DNA of 64,000 nucleotides, taken from Cepaea nemoralis (taxonomy: Eukaryota; Mollusca; Gastropoda; Stylommatophora; Helicidae). Numbering within the stretch: position 1 is the first letter of the stretch; the number at the start of each line of letters is the position of its first letter. Below are positions 32,092 through 43,250 of this stretch, piece by piece. A program made the position numbers and the translations under genes. The notes beneath the pieces were generated by a model. The model was not told where the DNA came from. It saw only the letters and a list, made by a program, of their open reading frames with translations, and made no database searches. The stretch covers positions 124,001-188,000 of the forward strand of contig JACEFZ010006309.1 in the NCBI GenBank assembly GCA_014155875.1, written 5' to 3'.

Positions 32092-32861
32092 GAGCCGAGA
32101 AAATAGTGCCCCGGCCCTGTAATTTGGTGTGTCGAGACGGTAAAGTACTGAACCTGACCACTTGCAAGTGCGTCAGAGCCAACGAATGTCCTCTGAGGAA
32201 ATGCGTAGCTGGCTCACCTCCCTGCTTGGCCTACAGAATAGACGAAAGCGGTTGTAGAACTTGCGAGTGTCTCTTCCGCTGCCCTGTGCGCAAATGTCCA
32301 GCATGCAATACGGGAGTTGAGTTCTTCGTTGACAAGTTTGGCTGTGATTCCTGTAGATGCAGACAACCTGTTTCATGTAGGAATGTAAGCTGCGGACTGT
32401 ACTGTGCTGAAGGATACGAACAAGACAGTAATGGATGCGACATTTGCAAGTGTAAACCTTGTGGGGATCTTTGCAAAATTTTATGTGAACATGGGAAACT
32501 GGTAGATTTTGATGGTTGTGAGATTTGTGAGTGTAAACCAAAGCCCGAGTGTGGTCCTATATGTTCTAACGTTACTTGTGCTCATGGGAGAGTGATGGAT
32601 GGGAATGGTTGCCCCACCTGTCAATGCGTGTCAAAACAACCGTGTGGTCCTGTCTGTGATAATTTATGTCCAGACGGAAGAGTGTATGACATATTTGGAT
32701 GCCCAACTTGTCGCTGCTTGCCAAAACCACCATGCCCACTAGTCTGTGCCAACATATGTGAATTTGGCCGTGTATTAGGACGCAAATGGTTGTCCCACCT
32801 GTACCTGCAAGCCAAAACCATACCGTCTGTGAAGTTATTTCCCGTCATGGTAACCTCTTAG
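32092..32861 (+). CDS. Antistasin-like Cys-rich exon 2, frameshifted at the end
   Basis: Paralogue of the exon at 29394, with matching modules in the same order (PCLAYRI, FRCPVRKCP, GLYCAEGYEQD, CKPCGDLCKILCEHGKL, VCSN or ICSNVTC) and one more module pair. It starts in phase 1 after AACAG (ends 32091), or at ATG 32022 if the preceding stretch is a signal peptide. At 32778-32779 an extra G shifts the frame: the open frame continues with non-Cys sequence (KWLSHLYLQAK) to a stop at 32859-32861. In the shifted frame the expected NGCPTC module continues to a stop at 32829-32831. This is either a sequencing or assembly error or a real loss of the last half-module. Protease inhibition is known for the family; the target here is unknown. 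Confidence 0.78.
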
Positions 32862-33026
32862 ACAAAACGACTGTCCCACTTATGTCTGGGTGAGAAATTC
32901 TGAATAAGAATCTGTCTGCTTCAGTATCTGTCCCAGGGGAAGACTTATTGATAGACATAGATGCATGATTTACGTGTGTCCGGAATCGCCAAATGAAAAC
33001 ATCATTTTCTAACATTCACTGTTTCT

Positions 33027-33032
33027 AATAAA
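33027..33032 (+). terminator. Candidate poly(A) signal AATAAA
   Basis: Canonical hexamer about 170 bases after the stop of antistasin-like exon 2, in a suitable position to end its transcript. Confidence 0.6.
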
Positions 33033-33359
33033 ACATCTTGAAAACACTATGTTATCCCATTTTAAAATAACACTGTACAGTCATAAATGCACTTTGGCGC
33101 TTTTATTTATGTCTAAAATTGTGTATTCCTGTTTTTCTCTTAAAAGTATTATTTTAGTAATAAACGGACCACGTACAATTATGTTTATTTGACTAGAATG
33201 TTGTTTGTACAAGAAATGTGTGTACAGTATGTACTAGTGCATCATTAATCTATACTCATTTGCTGACTTTGATAAAGTTGTCTTCATGTAATCACTTTTC
33301 ATCAACCAAACCGTCTATACACTCATCTGTCTTATTTATCTCATCTATCTCATCTATGC
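33033..33359. other. Downstream flank of antistasin-like exon 2, nothing recognised
   Basis: AT-rich, with a TCATCTATCTCATCTATG run at the end. Confidence 0.35.
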
Positions 33360-33592
33360 CTGCTTCCTGGCCTAGGGTTAGCAACTTTTCTCCGTAATCT
33401 CGTATACTCTCGTAAGTAACGTGACGACGGTGAAAATCAGCAGTGGTTCGAATCGCGTCGGTAACTTACCGGGTATGTGAGCCGGCCACTCAGAAAGCAA
33501 TGGCAAACTACTGAGCGTAATCTTGCCAAGAAGTCAACAATCAGCTGAAAGATGCTGATGTTGACAGCAATTTCCTGCAAAGGCTATGCAAA
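33360..33592 (+). mobile_element. SINE family 1, full-length copy
   Basis: Head with GTGGTTCGAATCGC (B box), core CAGAAAGCAATGGCAAACTA, tail block GCTGATGTTGACAGCAATTT and CTGCAAAGGCTATGC. ATCTCATCTAT-like sequence lies on both sides, a possible TSD in low-complexity DNA. Confidence 0.8.
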
Positions 33593-33889
33593 CAATATTA
33601 TTATTATCTCATCCATATCAAATATCTCATCTATCAGACAGTTTATCATTCAGAAATGTATATTTATATCTGTTTATCAAACATACTTTTTGGGGTTTTG
33701 TTAGTACTATAATTTTTAGCTCTCTGTTTATCTATTTGTTTGTTCGTTTGTGTTTCATGTGTCAAACGTGTACGTGTGTCTATCTGTGTCTATGCCTGCA
33801 TGTCGGTTTGTCTGTCTATCTGTCTACTTATATACTTAATCTAAACATGCATACTTATAGAATGACATTCTGTAGATTAGTTATTCCTC

Positions 33890-34350
33890 AACAAGGAAAT
33901 AACTGAGCAACAGGAAGAGCGCACTTAAATGGGAAGCAAAATATTGTAAATTGGTAGGTAACCAGCCAAGTATGTCGTAAGAGGCGCCTCGGTAAAGTGG
34001 GCCAAGTACTGGCAACTACATCCTGTAGAAAAAAGTAGCTGTAAACATCTACATAACCCTGAACCAATCTAGAATAATTCTGATGGAAGGAGGGAATGCT
34101 ATAAGAAATTATGAAGCGATCAGAAGGACTCCAAGAAGTCTGGATCGCCAATTTTACACCTTGGGAGATCTTTAGAATTAGCATCTGTAATGTTAGAACT
34201 ATGCTTGAACTCTGAAAAACAGCATAGTTGGTAGTGAAATGAAATATAATATTGACATTTTAAGATGATACAAAATAACATGGAAAGGAGTAGCCAAAAA
34301 GCTTATAAACACAGATGAAACAGTGCTGTAAAAAGAAAGTCTATTTTACT
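33890..34350 (+). mobile_element. LINE 5' region with decayed endonuclease start
   Basis: Interrupted frame pieces give ISICNVRTML and WKGVAKKLINTDETVL, the N-terminal part of an APE endonuclease of the RTE-like type. The sequence before it (33890-34160) would be its 5' region. Many stops; the remainder is absent. Confidence 0.5.
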
Positions 34351-34840
34351 GAACCAACAGGGCAAAAGAAATAGAGTAAGACATAAGAAACCATGGGAGA
34401 CAGATATGAACACTATTGGGAGGACGTGGAGGGAGCTACTGGTTTACAGCAACAGATAGGAGGCGTGGCGCGAGGTGACTATGCTGTAATGGGAGACAAA
34501 GTATATAGGAAGAAGAAGAAATGTTAGACTGCTATAGTTTAAGAAATAACTCCGCACACAGACATATTGGCATGTCGCCCTGTAAGATTTAACTCTATGT
34601 TCAACATGCTGGCTCAAAGTCCGGTACGAATAAACTCTGTCTACAAACATATTTCATTGCTATCACATTATCACGTTCTGGTAGGTGTAGACTGTGGGAG
34701 ATCACCTTCTGTGAACGTGGATACCTCACTCAATACCTGATCCGGTCTCATCCCTGGATCACACTGACTGAGACTAAACACACCGCATGGACTCCATAGC
34801 ACCGATATGTGCAAATGAGAAACACATATTTTATTTTGGG
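34351..34840. other. Non-coding sequence, nothing recognised
   Basis: Ordinary-composition sequence; no gene or repeat family recognised. Confidence 0.3.
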
Positions 34841-34841
34841 T

Positions 34842-35038
34842 TAGTTAGTTGCATATACTTTACAGGACGTAAAAGTCAACCCCTGCATTCTTTGCCTGTT
34901 TGTCATTTCTTGGCAAGTTTCGGAGCTACCGGAACTCATACCATTTTATAAAAACCAACGCCAGGCGTGTTGCCTCTAAATCACCCGCAGGTGTGTTTCG
35001 AAAGCGGTATGTGGGAATATGAATTCGCCACAGAACCG
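34842..35038 (-). mobile_element. SINE family 1, diverged copy, reverse
   Basis: TTGCATATACTTTACAGGAC GTAAAAGTCAACCCC is the reversed tail block. Further on, GTGTTTCGAAAGCGG and ATTCGCCACAGAACCGC are the reversed tRNA-like head. The central core is largely lost. Confidence 0.65.
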
Positions 35039-37518
35039 CTGGGTAGGTTTAGTTATACTGGGGTCTGTGGAGCTGGTGCGTTCTCCTGCGCATTCTGTTG
35101 TCATTGTCTTCGATTCCCCGTCAGTGCGCATCTTTTGACAAATGTACCTTCATTCCAAGGTCGACTCAGCGTAAAAAGTGTACCAGGAAACGATCTGGGG
35201 AGTAAATACGGTCTGTGTGTTACTGACACCATATATCAAATACGCTCCGAAGAGTTATAATGCTCCTTTAGTTATTTACTTCATGTTTTCTTGGCAGTGG
35301 ATACAAGTCCTAGTGGTTGGACCCTTTTGTGGCGGATGCACATCCTATCCACTACACCAAGATGAGGGGTGGGGGATGCGTACAAGAGGAAGACAAAGTT
35401 ACATGTCGGTGCACAACATCAAGCGATGGGCTGGAAACAGTCTATATGAATTCACCATAAAGTCGCAGCTCTGACTGCGTTAGAGACTCATTACTGTCGT
35501 AGTAGTAATGCTTTATTACTTTAGTGTCGTCCCTGGAGTGAGGGGAATCAACACCCACATTTATTTTAACTCAATATCACTATTCTGGAGATATCCACCA
35601 GACTCCGTCCACAACACTCCCTCAGTCTAAAGACACCTTCTTCTCACTCTTACTCACCCCTGCATCATGCCCCCTCTCATTCTTCCCCAACATAACATAC
35701 TTGACAACTCTAGCTTCAACAAATAAATACAAGAAATTTATTAAAGCAAAGAGTATATGTGGGAGAAGTGTGTGTGTGTGTATAATGTGTAGAATGTGTG
35801 TCGTATATTCTAAGGTGTATATAGACTCAGATCAGTGTTTCAGGAGCAAAAGTCATTCTCATCATTGTGCTGAGCACACACCAGCACCATGTATTCCGGA
35901 CAGACAACCTCACCCAGGTGATGCTTCTCCGGTCACTTGACGACTTTCTCCGTTGTCTCTCGAACCATTCGGATGCTTGGACATCCATATCGAACACTGT
36001 CTAATGCTGTTCTTCAATTTCCTATACTCTGTGAATCTTCTATGCTATTAACTGTTTGTTAATCACAGAATTCTATCACTATTGTTACTGTTACTTGGGA
36101 AATCTTAATTGTTCTATTGTCACTGGTTATAACAGATTCCCCATCTCAATAACACAATCTAAATGTTCCAGGTATGTATATAGTTATATGAGTGTGCCTG
36201 GTATCTGTGTTATCTATAATGTTCTGACTGTTCAGTGATCAAGCTATCACTTAATAAACACACATATCATTAGCATGTCCTGCTCAGCTGAAGCCAGGTT
36301 CCCGCAGACCAACTGGGGTATAAACCCAATTTAAGATGCCTCTCAGAAATCTCTGTCTTCAGTTTGCAAGCCATCATTTTCAATAACTGTGTTTCTAGCT
36401 TCACTGTGGAATATCGAATCATACTCAGATGGAACATGTAGAATAGAACACCCTGGTGAGAGCAACACAATTCTGACCTTCATTAGGTGAGTGTAGGCCG
36501 ATAGCAGCACTCAGCTCTATAACAGAGAACCGAACTCTGTCATACGGCCAAATAGCTCATCACATTATCTGAGTCATGGTAAAACAAGGAAAGATTAAAG
36601 GAAAGGGTAGAAACTCAGCAGAGGCCCTACTGGAAGATCCTACCATTTCACATTCCCCTCATCCCTCCCCACCATCCTCAATCTCTCTGAATAGTGTCCC
36701 ACTACATTGGCCTTAACTCCCTGAGTTAAATGATATATCACACAGGCTAGTTTAAACTACACAATTGGCTACTGGTGCCGACGCTCCTATGATACTTTCT
36801 ATCACCGCACTTATCATACATTCTATCACTAATCATAATCTAAGCTAAATATGATTAATAGAATACCATATAGCTATTCTCGTTGCAGATGGAGATTATA
36901 TAATCACAGACTGGATCGATGTCCGCCGATATATCTATATCAACAAATTGACATTATAATCTCGCTCTATAACACAACTGAGAATGCCGTTCCTCTCCTC
37001 ATCACTTCAGAACTTGTGGTCGACTAACTCAACTTTGTTTACCTCAACTAGTTTTAATTTCGAGGCTTGAGTGACGTCACCAAATTGCCTAGACGCTAGA
37101 CAGTCCAGAATCTGGTTTTCTCCCTCTATTTTAGACAGTGTGGAATCACCCCGCTGTCTAGTTTGCTTTCATCTGGGAATCCTTTGTCTCGTACAACAAA
37201 AGTCCTGTCTGCCTGTGAACCAGGGAATTTATTCCCACATCACAGAATCCATCCGACGTGTATTCAGACATTTCGTCTACACTTCAAAGGCTAACTACCG
37301 CCTTGCAGACGTATGGCGCTATTGTCCGTTTCTCGAACAACCCACATCATACAGAAATGCCGACAGTGTGCAGACAGTTTTCGCGACTTGTTTATTCCAC
37401 ATTCTCCCACTCATCAAAGGGGTTTGTCGGTTTTTGGTAGACGACCTTCACATCGTTCTGTCATCGATCGAAACATCACGTTTTTTTCGTGACAATTACA
37501 AGTAACAACTGATCCAGA
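35039..37518. other. 2.5 kb with no recognised gene
   Basis: A decayed LINE-like C-terminus (RTRGRQSYMSVHNIKRW, about 35365-35470) is possible at the left. AATAAA occurs at about 36252. The frame at 37071-37505 has no family match I can recognise. An AGTAA pair at 35504-35508 and 37501-37505 around a TG...CA interval could mark an LTR-type insertion, but I consider it unproven. Confidence 0.35.
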
Positions 37519-37531
37519 GTAATACACATCA
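37519..37531 (+). repeat. Left target-site duplication of the minus-strand LINE
   Basis: GTAATACACATCA; the same 13 bases occur at 40071-40083. Confidence 0.92.
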
Positions 37532-40070
37532 GTTATCAGTTATCAGATGGGGTATCTTCATTGCACTCCGGACAGGTCCATAGGTGCTCAGATCCTCCCC
37601 CAGCATATGCATCAGCGTCCGGTGCCATTTATGTGTTGGTTGACGAGGTACCTCGTTTTCCCAATGTACCTCTCGCGCTTGGCCGTGCCGATTCTTACTC
37701 CCAAGTCTTTCATCCTGGACAGCGATGTGGATTCACTGACGTCAAAGTCCTCTGTTCTCGCCATATCTTTAAGGGCGTTAATAACATCGGCACGATCCAT
37801 GGGCTGGCCATCTACAGGGGGTGCAGAGCCAGCCAGTTTATCAGCTCGTTCATTTCCCTCGACTCCCGCATGTCCCGGGACGAAGATGAAGGTGACTTTA
37901 CGGACAACAGACTTCCGCAGCGACTCAGTCCACTGTCTGCGTACAGCTCCAGCTTCGACCTTCTGAATCATGCTCATTGAGTCACTTAGTACACACACGT
38001 TGGTATAATGCTGTGATTCCAGCCATATGAAAGCCTGTGTAACTGCCATCACCTCCATCGTCATGCTGCTCGTGGTCATAAAGTGGGCACCACTGGATTC
38101 TTGAACGGTTCGGCCCGCTGAACGGGCTGTAAATGCCCACGCACTTCTCTGCTGCTTTACAACAGATCCATCTGTATAGATGAGCACTTCGGGGCTATCT
38201 GAGTGTTCATAGATGAGCGCGTTGACCTCTGCATTGACAGCGGCAGGGTTCTGCTCTCTGCACCGTCTGTCGAGTGTGATAATGCAGGAGAAAGTGCACT
38301 TAAAAGCTGGAGGCACCGGCACCCATTCCTTGCCGGGGTTGATACTGGTAAGACTGCAGACCTGTCTGACGACATCTTCCGCCCGACCCATCCATGATTT
38401 GCCCCTCTTTAGCCTGTTACCCTTTTCTCTGAATATAGCATCATGCAGAGGGTGCTGCTCATCTGCACTTATTTTTAAGTATGCACGAGCTCTCCAGATC
38501 TTGATCCTGTGTTCCATTGTCGGGAAGTCAAGGAGGTATCTCATTGCTACACAGCTGGTGTCTCTCGTGCAGCCCAAAATGATGCGCATGGCTTCGTTTT
38601 GTACCTTTTCAAGTCTTCCAATCTGTGTAGGGCTGACAGTGAGGATGGCCAGGGCATACTCGATGCGTGAAAGCACCAGTCCTTGGAACAGAAGTATTAG
38701 CAGTCTTTGCTCGATATTGGCAGTCGCCATGACTCTCATTGCTGACAAACCTTTTCGAGCTTTCGTTATGACATAATCGACATGATCTCTGAAGGACAGG
38801 CTACGATCAAGCCTCACGCCAAGATATGTCATTGACTGGGTTCTACTCAAAATGCTCCCATCCATTCTTACTGCCGGCAGGTCTGTGTTCACAATATGGT
38901 TGTTTAGGGAGAACCATGTAACCGATGCCTTTGCAGGGTTGACAAGGGCGCCGGCATCAGCACACCATGAGGAAATTCGATCTAGTTCGCCCTGCATATC
39001 ATTGGCAACCGCCTGTCTATCTCGACCCTGTCGATACACGAGAATGTCGTCAGCAAATGACAGAGTCCTACCCCTCCCGTCCAACTGTTGTTCAGTGATC
39101 GGCACCGTATACGCGTTGAATAGTACTGGTGACAGTGGTGAACCCTGCGGCAATCCTGGACATATCGTTATCGGCTCAGAAGACCAACTCCCGCATCTTA
39201 GCACCACCTTCCTTTGGAGCAGAACTGCAGCTATCCATCGTATAAGGTGAGGGTGCACTTTCAGTCTGAGGAGGGTTTGCATCAAGTGCTCGAAGGATAC
39301 TCTATTGTATGCGTCCTCTAAGTCTATGGCGGCCGCACATGTCTCTTCTCTGACCTGAAATCCTTCGTAGACATCTTGAGCAAAGACCGCCGCATTCAGC
39401 CATGACTCTTTGTTACGTCTGTATCCTCCAAGTGTGGGCGGGAAGCAGCCGAGTTGTTCCAAGTCACAAGCAAGTCTGTGTGCTACAATTTTCTCCAGTA
39501 GCTTGCCAGCAGTGTTCTGCATCGTAATGATTCTGTAGCCGCTTATCTTGGAATGGTCTTTGTTCGGTTTTGGCAGCGGCAGCAAGTAGCTGTGTAGCCA
39601 TTCCTCTTTGATCTGACCCCTCTGAATACTGGTGTTGAATTCTCTGGCCAGTTCTTCCATGTCATCATCTGACATCACCAGTAGGTCACCATATCGGATG
39701 CCGTCTGGGCCTGGGGCGGTGTTAGGTGATTTCTTGAGCATCGCACGTAGTTGTCTCAGCTGTGATTATGCATTCTTCGTCTGTCCCGACCCCCTCGCAC
39801 AGCTGAGAGAGATGTCGTTGTGGTCCTCTGTCATGGCGGGCTCGTCTTTCTGGTCAGTCTGTTCTATGTAGCGTGCAAGAAGGGCCTTACCTTTATCCGC
39901 ATCCGACTTTTTCCATGCGAGGTCTGTACTTTGAAAGTCTGGAATACCCCTACATTGTGCAGCGCCGTTCATGCTCTTATGGAGGCGCCAGAATGCCGTG
40001 AGAGATCGTTCGGAGCACACCTTCCTGCAGAACTCGTCCCATTTCTCGGCCTTGGCCTGTTTGGCGCAGG
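37532..40070 (-). mobile_element. 5'-truncated I-like LINE with 13-bp TSD
   Basis: 2539-bp minus-strand insertion between identical copies of GTAATACACATCA. The 3' end carries a short (TGATAAC)n tail (37532-37550). The 5' end is cut in the linker before the reverse transcriptase. It landed within a + strand RNase H-bearing relative (pieces at 40071-40215 and 42183-42780). Confidence 0.93.
37552..40070 (-). pseudogene. I-like LINE ORF2 remnant: reverse transcriptase plus RNase H
   Basis: Read from 40070 down to 37552. Linker (FWRLHKSMNG), an in-frame TAA at 39766-39768, then SPNTAPGPDGIRYGDLL, GGYRRNKESW, AAAIDLEDAYNRVSFEHL, GLPQGSPLSPVLFNAY and the catalytic box FADDILVYRQ. A YLGVRLDRSL thumb, the RNase H domain (LIYTDGSVV, TMEVMAVTQAF, FVPGHAGVEGNERADKLAG) and a C-terminal zinc-binding remnant follow. 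Near 37612 a frameshift separates the main frame from the C-terminal CPECNEDTPSDN-like end. Apart from the TAA and this shift the 700-residue frame is open, so the insertion is young. RNase H after the reverse transcriptase points to the I superfamily; the exact clade is not certain. Confidence 0.9.
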
Positions 40071-40215
40071 GTAATACACATCAAGGTGATATAGTGATCT
40101 ATACTGATGGGTCAGTGGTGAGAAACAAACGGAGTGGTTGGGGTTTCATTGCGAAGGCTAATGAAAGATTCTTGAAAAAGGAGAGCATGGCATATGAGGT
40201 TACGGCCTCCAGCAT
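40071..40215 (+). pseudogene. RNase H fragment of a + strand I-like LINE, left piece
   Basis: Frame from about 40083: GDIVIYTDGSVVRNKRSGWG and ...YEVTASS, the start of an RNase H domain. It is cut on the left by the minus-strand LINE and on the right by the element at 40216-42182. The frame resumes at 42183. Confidence 0.88.
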
Positions 40216-42182
40216 TGTGACGAAACGGCAATTCATTTGTACTTCGTCGGGCGAGATTCCACTTTATTCGGCGCGTCATCAGGGACTTTCCCTGTTATTA
40301 ATAGACTTGGGATAGTCGAGCAGGATTTTCCATCTGGAAGGTTCGAGAAGCACCTGGATTTGGATGACCAGGGTTGCTTAGCACAGCACTGATTTCTCGT
40401 GCAGCTAGAACCTAGAATTTCCAGTGCGAAAATAGAGTTTCTCGTGGAGTTGAGACACATCGGGAAGCATTCATTTCTCGTGCGCTTTGGTACGCACGTA
40501 GGAGAAATGCGGCAGTCACAGCGCATTCACTTTCATAATCTCCTGGTGTGAGGACGTACTGCTTGGTGTGGCAGTTTGAACATTCCCTCACTCTCAACCA
40601 AGATGCAGCTGACTGTCGAATCTCACGGCCTGCTGGCTCAAGACAGTAATGGTCGCTGACTGGACAAGGTTCTACGATGCAGGTGTTGCCTGTTTGAACC
40701 CGCCTATTACTACAGTGTTTGACGGAAACCACTACGTGTTCTATGGCGAAGGGTCATTATACCTACTTACCAAGCCTGACTATACAACATTATGCAAGAG
40801 GGTGAATAATCAGGAATGACTAATACTCCCCAAGTGACTTCTTGATCCCTGCAGCAGCACTTGTGGGAAACGAGATGGTTTGCCTATTTAGAAACTATTG
40901 ATAATAATATTTTTCAGCAAAGTGTTCGTTTACCTCAACAATCAGGCCGGTGTATACAGACTATTGATGTACTAGGGAAAGATAATGAGAAGCTCGCTCC
41001 AGAGAAACTTACCAAGCTGGGGTAGTCGCAGCTCTGGGAGCTCATCAGTTCCAAGTCAAAGTTTATCCGCCTAACCGTCGGGGTCTCCAGGCAATTGATT
41101 GGCACTTAACAAGGTGCAGTACCTACGTTGGCAACTCGTGTCCGGTCATGACTAGACCCACACATGCTTGCGTATTTGGTTACTTAAACTCATGAAGGTA
41201 TACAGGTCAACTCACCCTTGTCCTGATGAACATTGTATGCTGAAGGATAATTAGTTATTATCAATTCTGCCAACTGAGTCAAAGAAATATTGACAGTATG
41301 TTCAGTCACCAAGGTCAACCAGGTTTTATTATCTTATGTGCCTTGACTCAAAGGGAGTCAGAATATTAGTGGCAGTGTAGTGTGTTGAAATCATCTACAA
41401 GAACATTTGTGCATGTCATGTGACTCTGTTGAACTTGCTGCAGTACTGATTCATTACCCAACCAGGAGTCAGCGCTTCTATTCCAGGATCATTAGATTGG
41501 TCATTTGCTACGTCTAGGGACATCAATAGATCAGCTGAGATTCACCTCCAGGAGGAGTATCTCCCAGCCAGGCTGTATATTAAGAACTGTTTACGGTGGT
41601 TAACAGTAACTCATTGTGACATTGTAGATTTGTTCATCCAGCCATGTGTGGTCCAAGTAGTTAAGTCCTCTGACACCTGATCTTAGCTCTGGGGACGGAG
41701 TGGTCTCCAAAGGTTCCAGTCATCAGTCTAGGAAGAGGAGCCGGGTGAGTGTCGGACCGACTGGACGGAACATCTAACATCAAATCTGCATATCAGCCTA
41801 CTGATGAACTAGTAGCATCTCTGACTCTGACTCTGTCTCTAATCTATCCTCTACTATTGTAAATAGAATTATTCTATCAGGGTGTTCAATTCATACCTAT
41901 TGTCTTTAGGGTAGAATAAACTTTGTTGATGTTGACTGATTCTTTTTACAGTTATTGAGTGTGGTCTCGGACGATGCCTCAGTGTTCATGGTCCCAAGGG
42001 AGAGGGTAGTTAGTGGGGGTCTAGAATCTGAGAGGGGCTTGTAGACATATTCAACTAATACGAGGTCAACAGCAGAGTAAACAGTGTATCTACCTGTCCA
42101 ACCCCTGGGGTTAGAATACACGGAAGTGCTAAGGACACCTTGGGCTTGGTTAACTCTCAACACCCAAGGCGAACCTGTCACA
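40216..42182 (+). mobile_element. LTR-type element (probable solo LTR), 1967 bp, 5-bp TSD
   Basis: Starts TGTGACGAAACGG and ends CCTGTCACA, a TG...CA element with 6-bp inverted termini TGTGAC/GTCACA. It is flanked by AGCAT at 40211-40215 and 42183-42187. Removing it plus one AGCAT restores an RNase H reading frame (...ASSMRMEV, where a stop follows from a point change), which proves the insertion. A TATA-like TATATTAAG lies at 41576-41584 and AATAAA at 41915-41920, the order expected in an LTR read on the + strand. No gag or pol coding sequence was seen, hence solo LTR or a non-coding element. Confidence 0.88.
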
Positions 42183-42780
42183 AGCATGCGAATGGAGGTT
42201 TAAGCAGTCACAGCGGCATTCCGTTGGTGACAGGAGACCACTGCAACACACATGGTATTCATCATGGACTCAAGGAGTATCCTTAGTAAATTGGAGAAAG
42301 GAATGTTTCGTGTGGAATGGCTCACCTCAGTTTCAGAGTTAAGCAGATTGTAAGAATTTTAATGAATTTTATGCCCTGGCTGATGCTTGAGTGCGGGGGA
42401 AATGAACAGGCTGATAGGCTGGCAGGGAATGCACCTCTTGGTAGTCGATTACCAGGCAAGGGAGAGGTGGTCGTGCGTCTGTTGGACTAGGTGGAAAAGG
42501 TGGAGGAACAGATTGAAAACCCATATGTGGAAAAGATGAGATTGCTGGGGATTGGCAGGGGTTCTGGTTCAATCTCAAAACTGAGAGGGAAGACCAGGAG
42601 AACTTTCAATCAGATAGCGGTGGGAACGATTAGTAGTGTGACTCTTTACTATCTGTTGAACGAGGGACGGAGCACATATGGTAATGTCCTCAGTGCAGTG
42701 ATGTCGTTTCGTAGCTCAACTCAACTCAATAACTTAACAACTCAGCCTCCAGTGTGGATTTGCCATTAGATGACGATAAT
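42183..42780 (+). pseudogene. RNase H fragment of a + strand I-like LINE, right piece
   Basis: Continues the domain from 40215: MRMEV, stop, AVTAAFRW, stop, then MVFIMDSRSILSKLEKGMFR, NEQADRLAGNAPLGSRLP, and the C-terminal region KTRRTFNQIAVGTIS to a stop at about 42767. It has a short GATGAT-rich 3' end. It is older than both of the elements that split it. Confidence 0.85.
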
Positions 42781-42934
42781 GACTACGATAATGATGATGA
42801 TGATGATTATAACTTTGGATTCCTTATTTTGAAAGAAATCACACCGTGATTCTTACCCAGTATGATTTATTCAGAGGTGGGCGTTGCACTTTTTAGCCAT
42901 TCTGTCTCCTGGCATACCTATAACTTAGCGATGA

Positions 42935-43055
<121 letters not shown>

Positions 43056-43089
43056 GAGCACCTATACATAAACAAGTGACAAGATGCAT

Positions 43090-43250
43090 GTATTTGTGGG
43101 TGTTTGATTGGCTTGTGAGACCTGGACACTTACTAACCAAGCTGAACAGCGCACAAATGCATTTGAATATAAATGCTATAGACGGGTTCTAAGAATATCT
43201 TGGGTACAGAAAAGAACAAATGCATCTATACGACAAAATCTGAATATTAC
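43090..43250 (+). pseudogene. RTE-like LINE C-terminal fragment
   Basis: ACETWTLTNQAEQRTNAFEY and CYRRVLRISWVQKRTNASIR match the thumb/C-terminal region of RTE-like reverse transcriptases. Apparently continued at 43590-43705 (KVKYV, stop, HLRRHESLERTITNGYM). Confidence 0.75.

Noticed and set aside
36056..36470. Small frames in 36.0-36.5 kb
   Set aside because: Short, without motifs or splice context.
35504..37505. Possible third LTR-type insertion (TG...CA between AGTAA copies, 1992 bp)
   Set aside because: The inner ends are not inverted repeats beyond TG/CA, no interrupted frame confirms it, and a 5-base match could be chance.
37071..37505. 144-codon open frame, in register with the RNase H fragment at 40083
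   Set aside because: No recognisable domain. It ends in a stop before the RNase H part and the region is otherwise non-coding.
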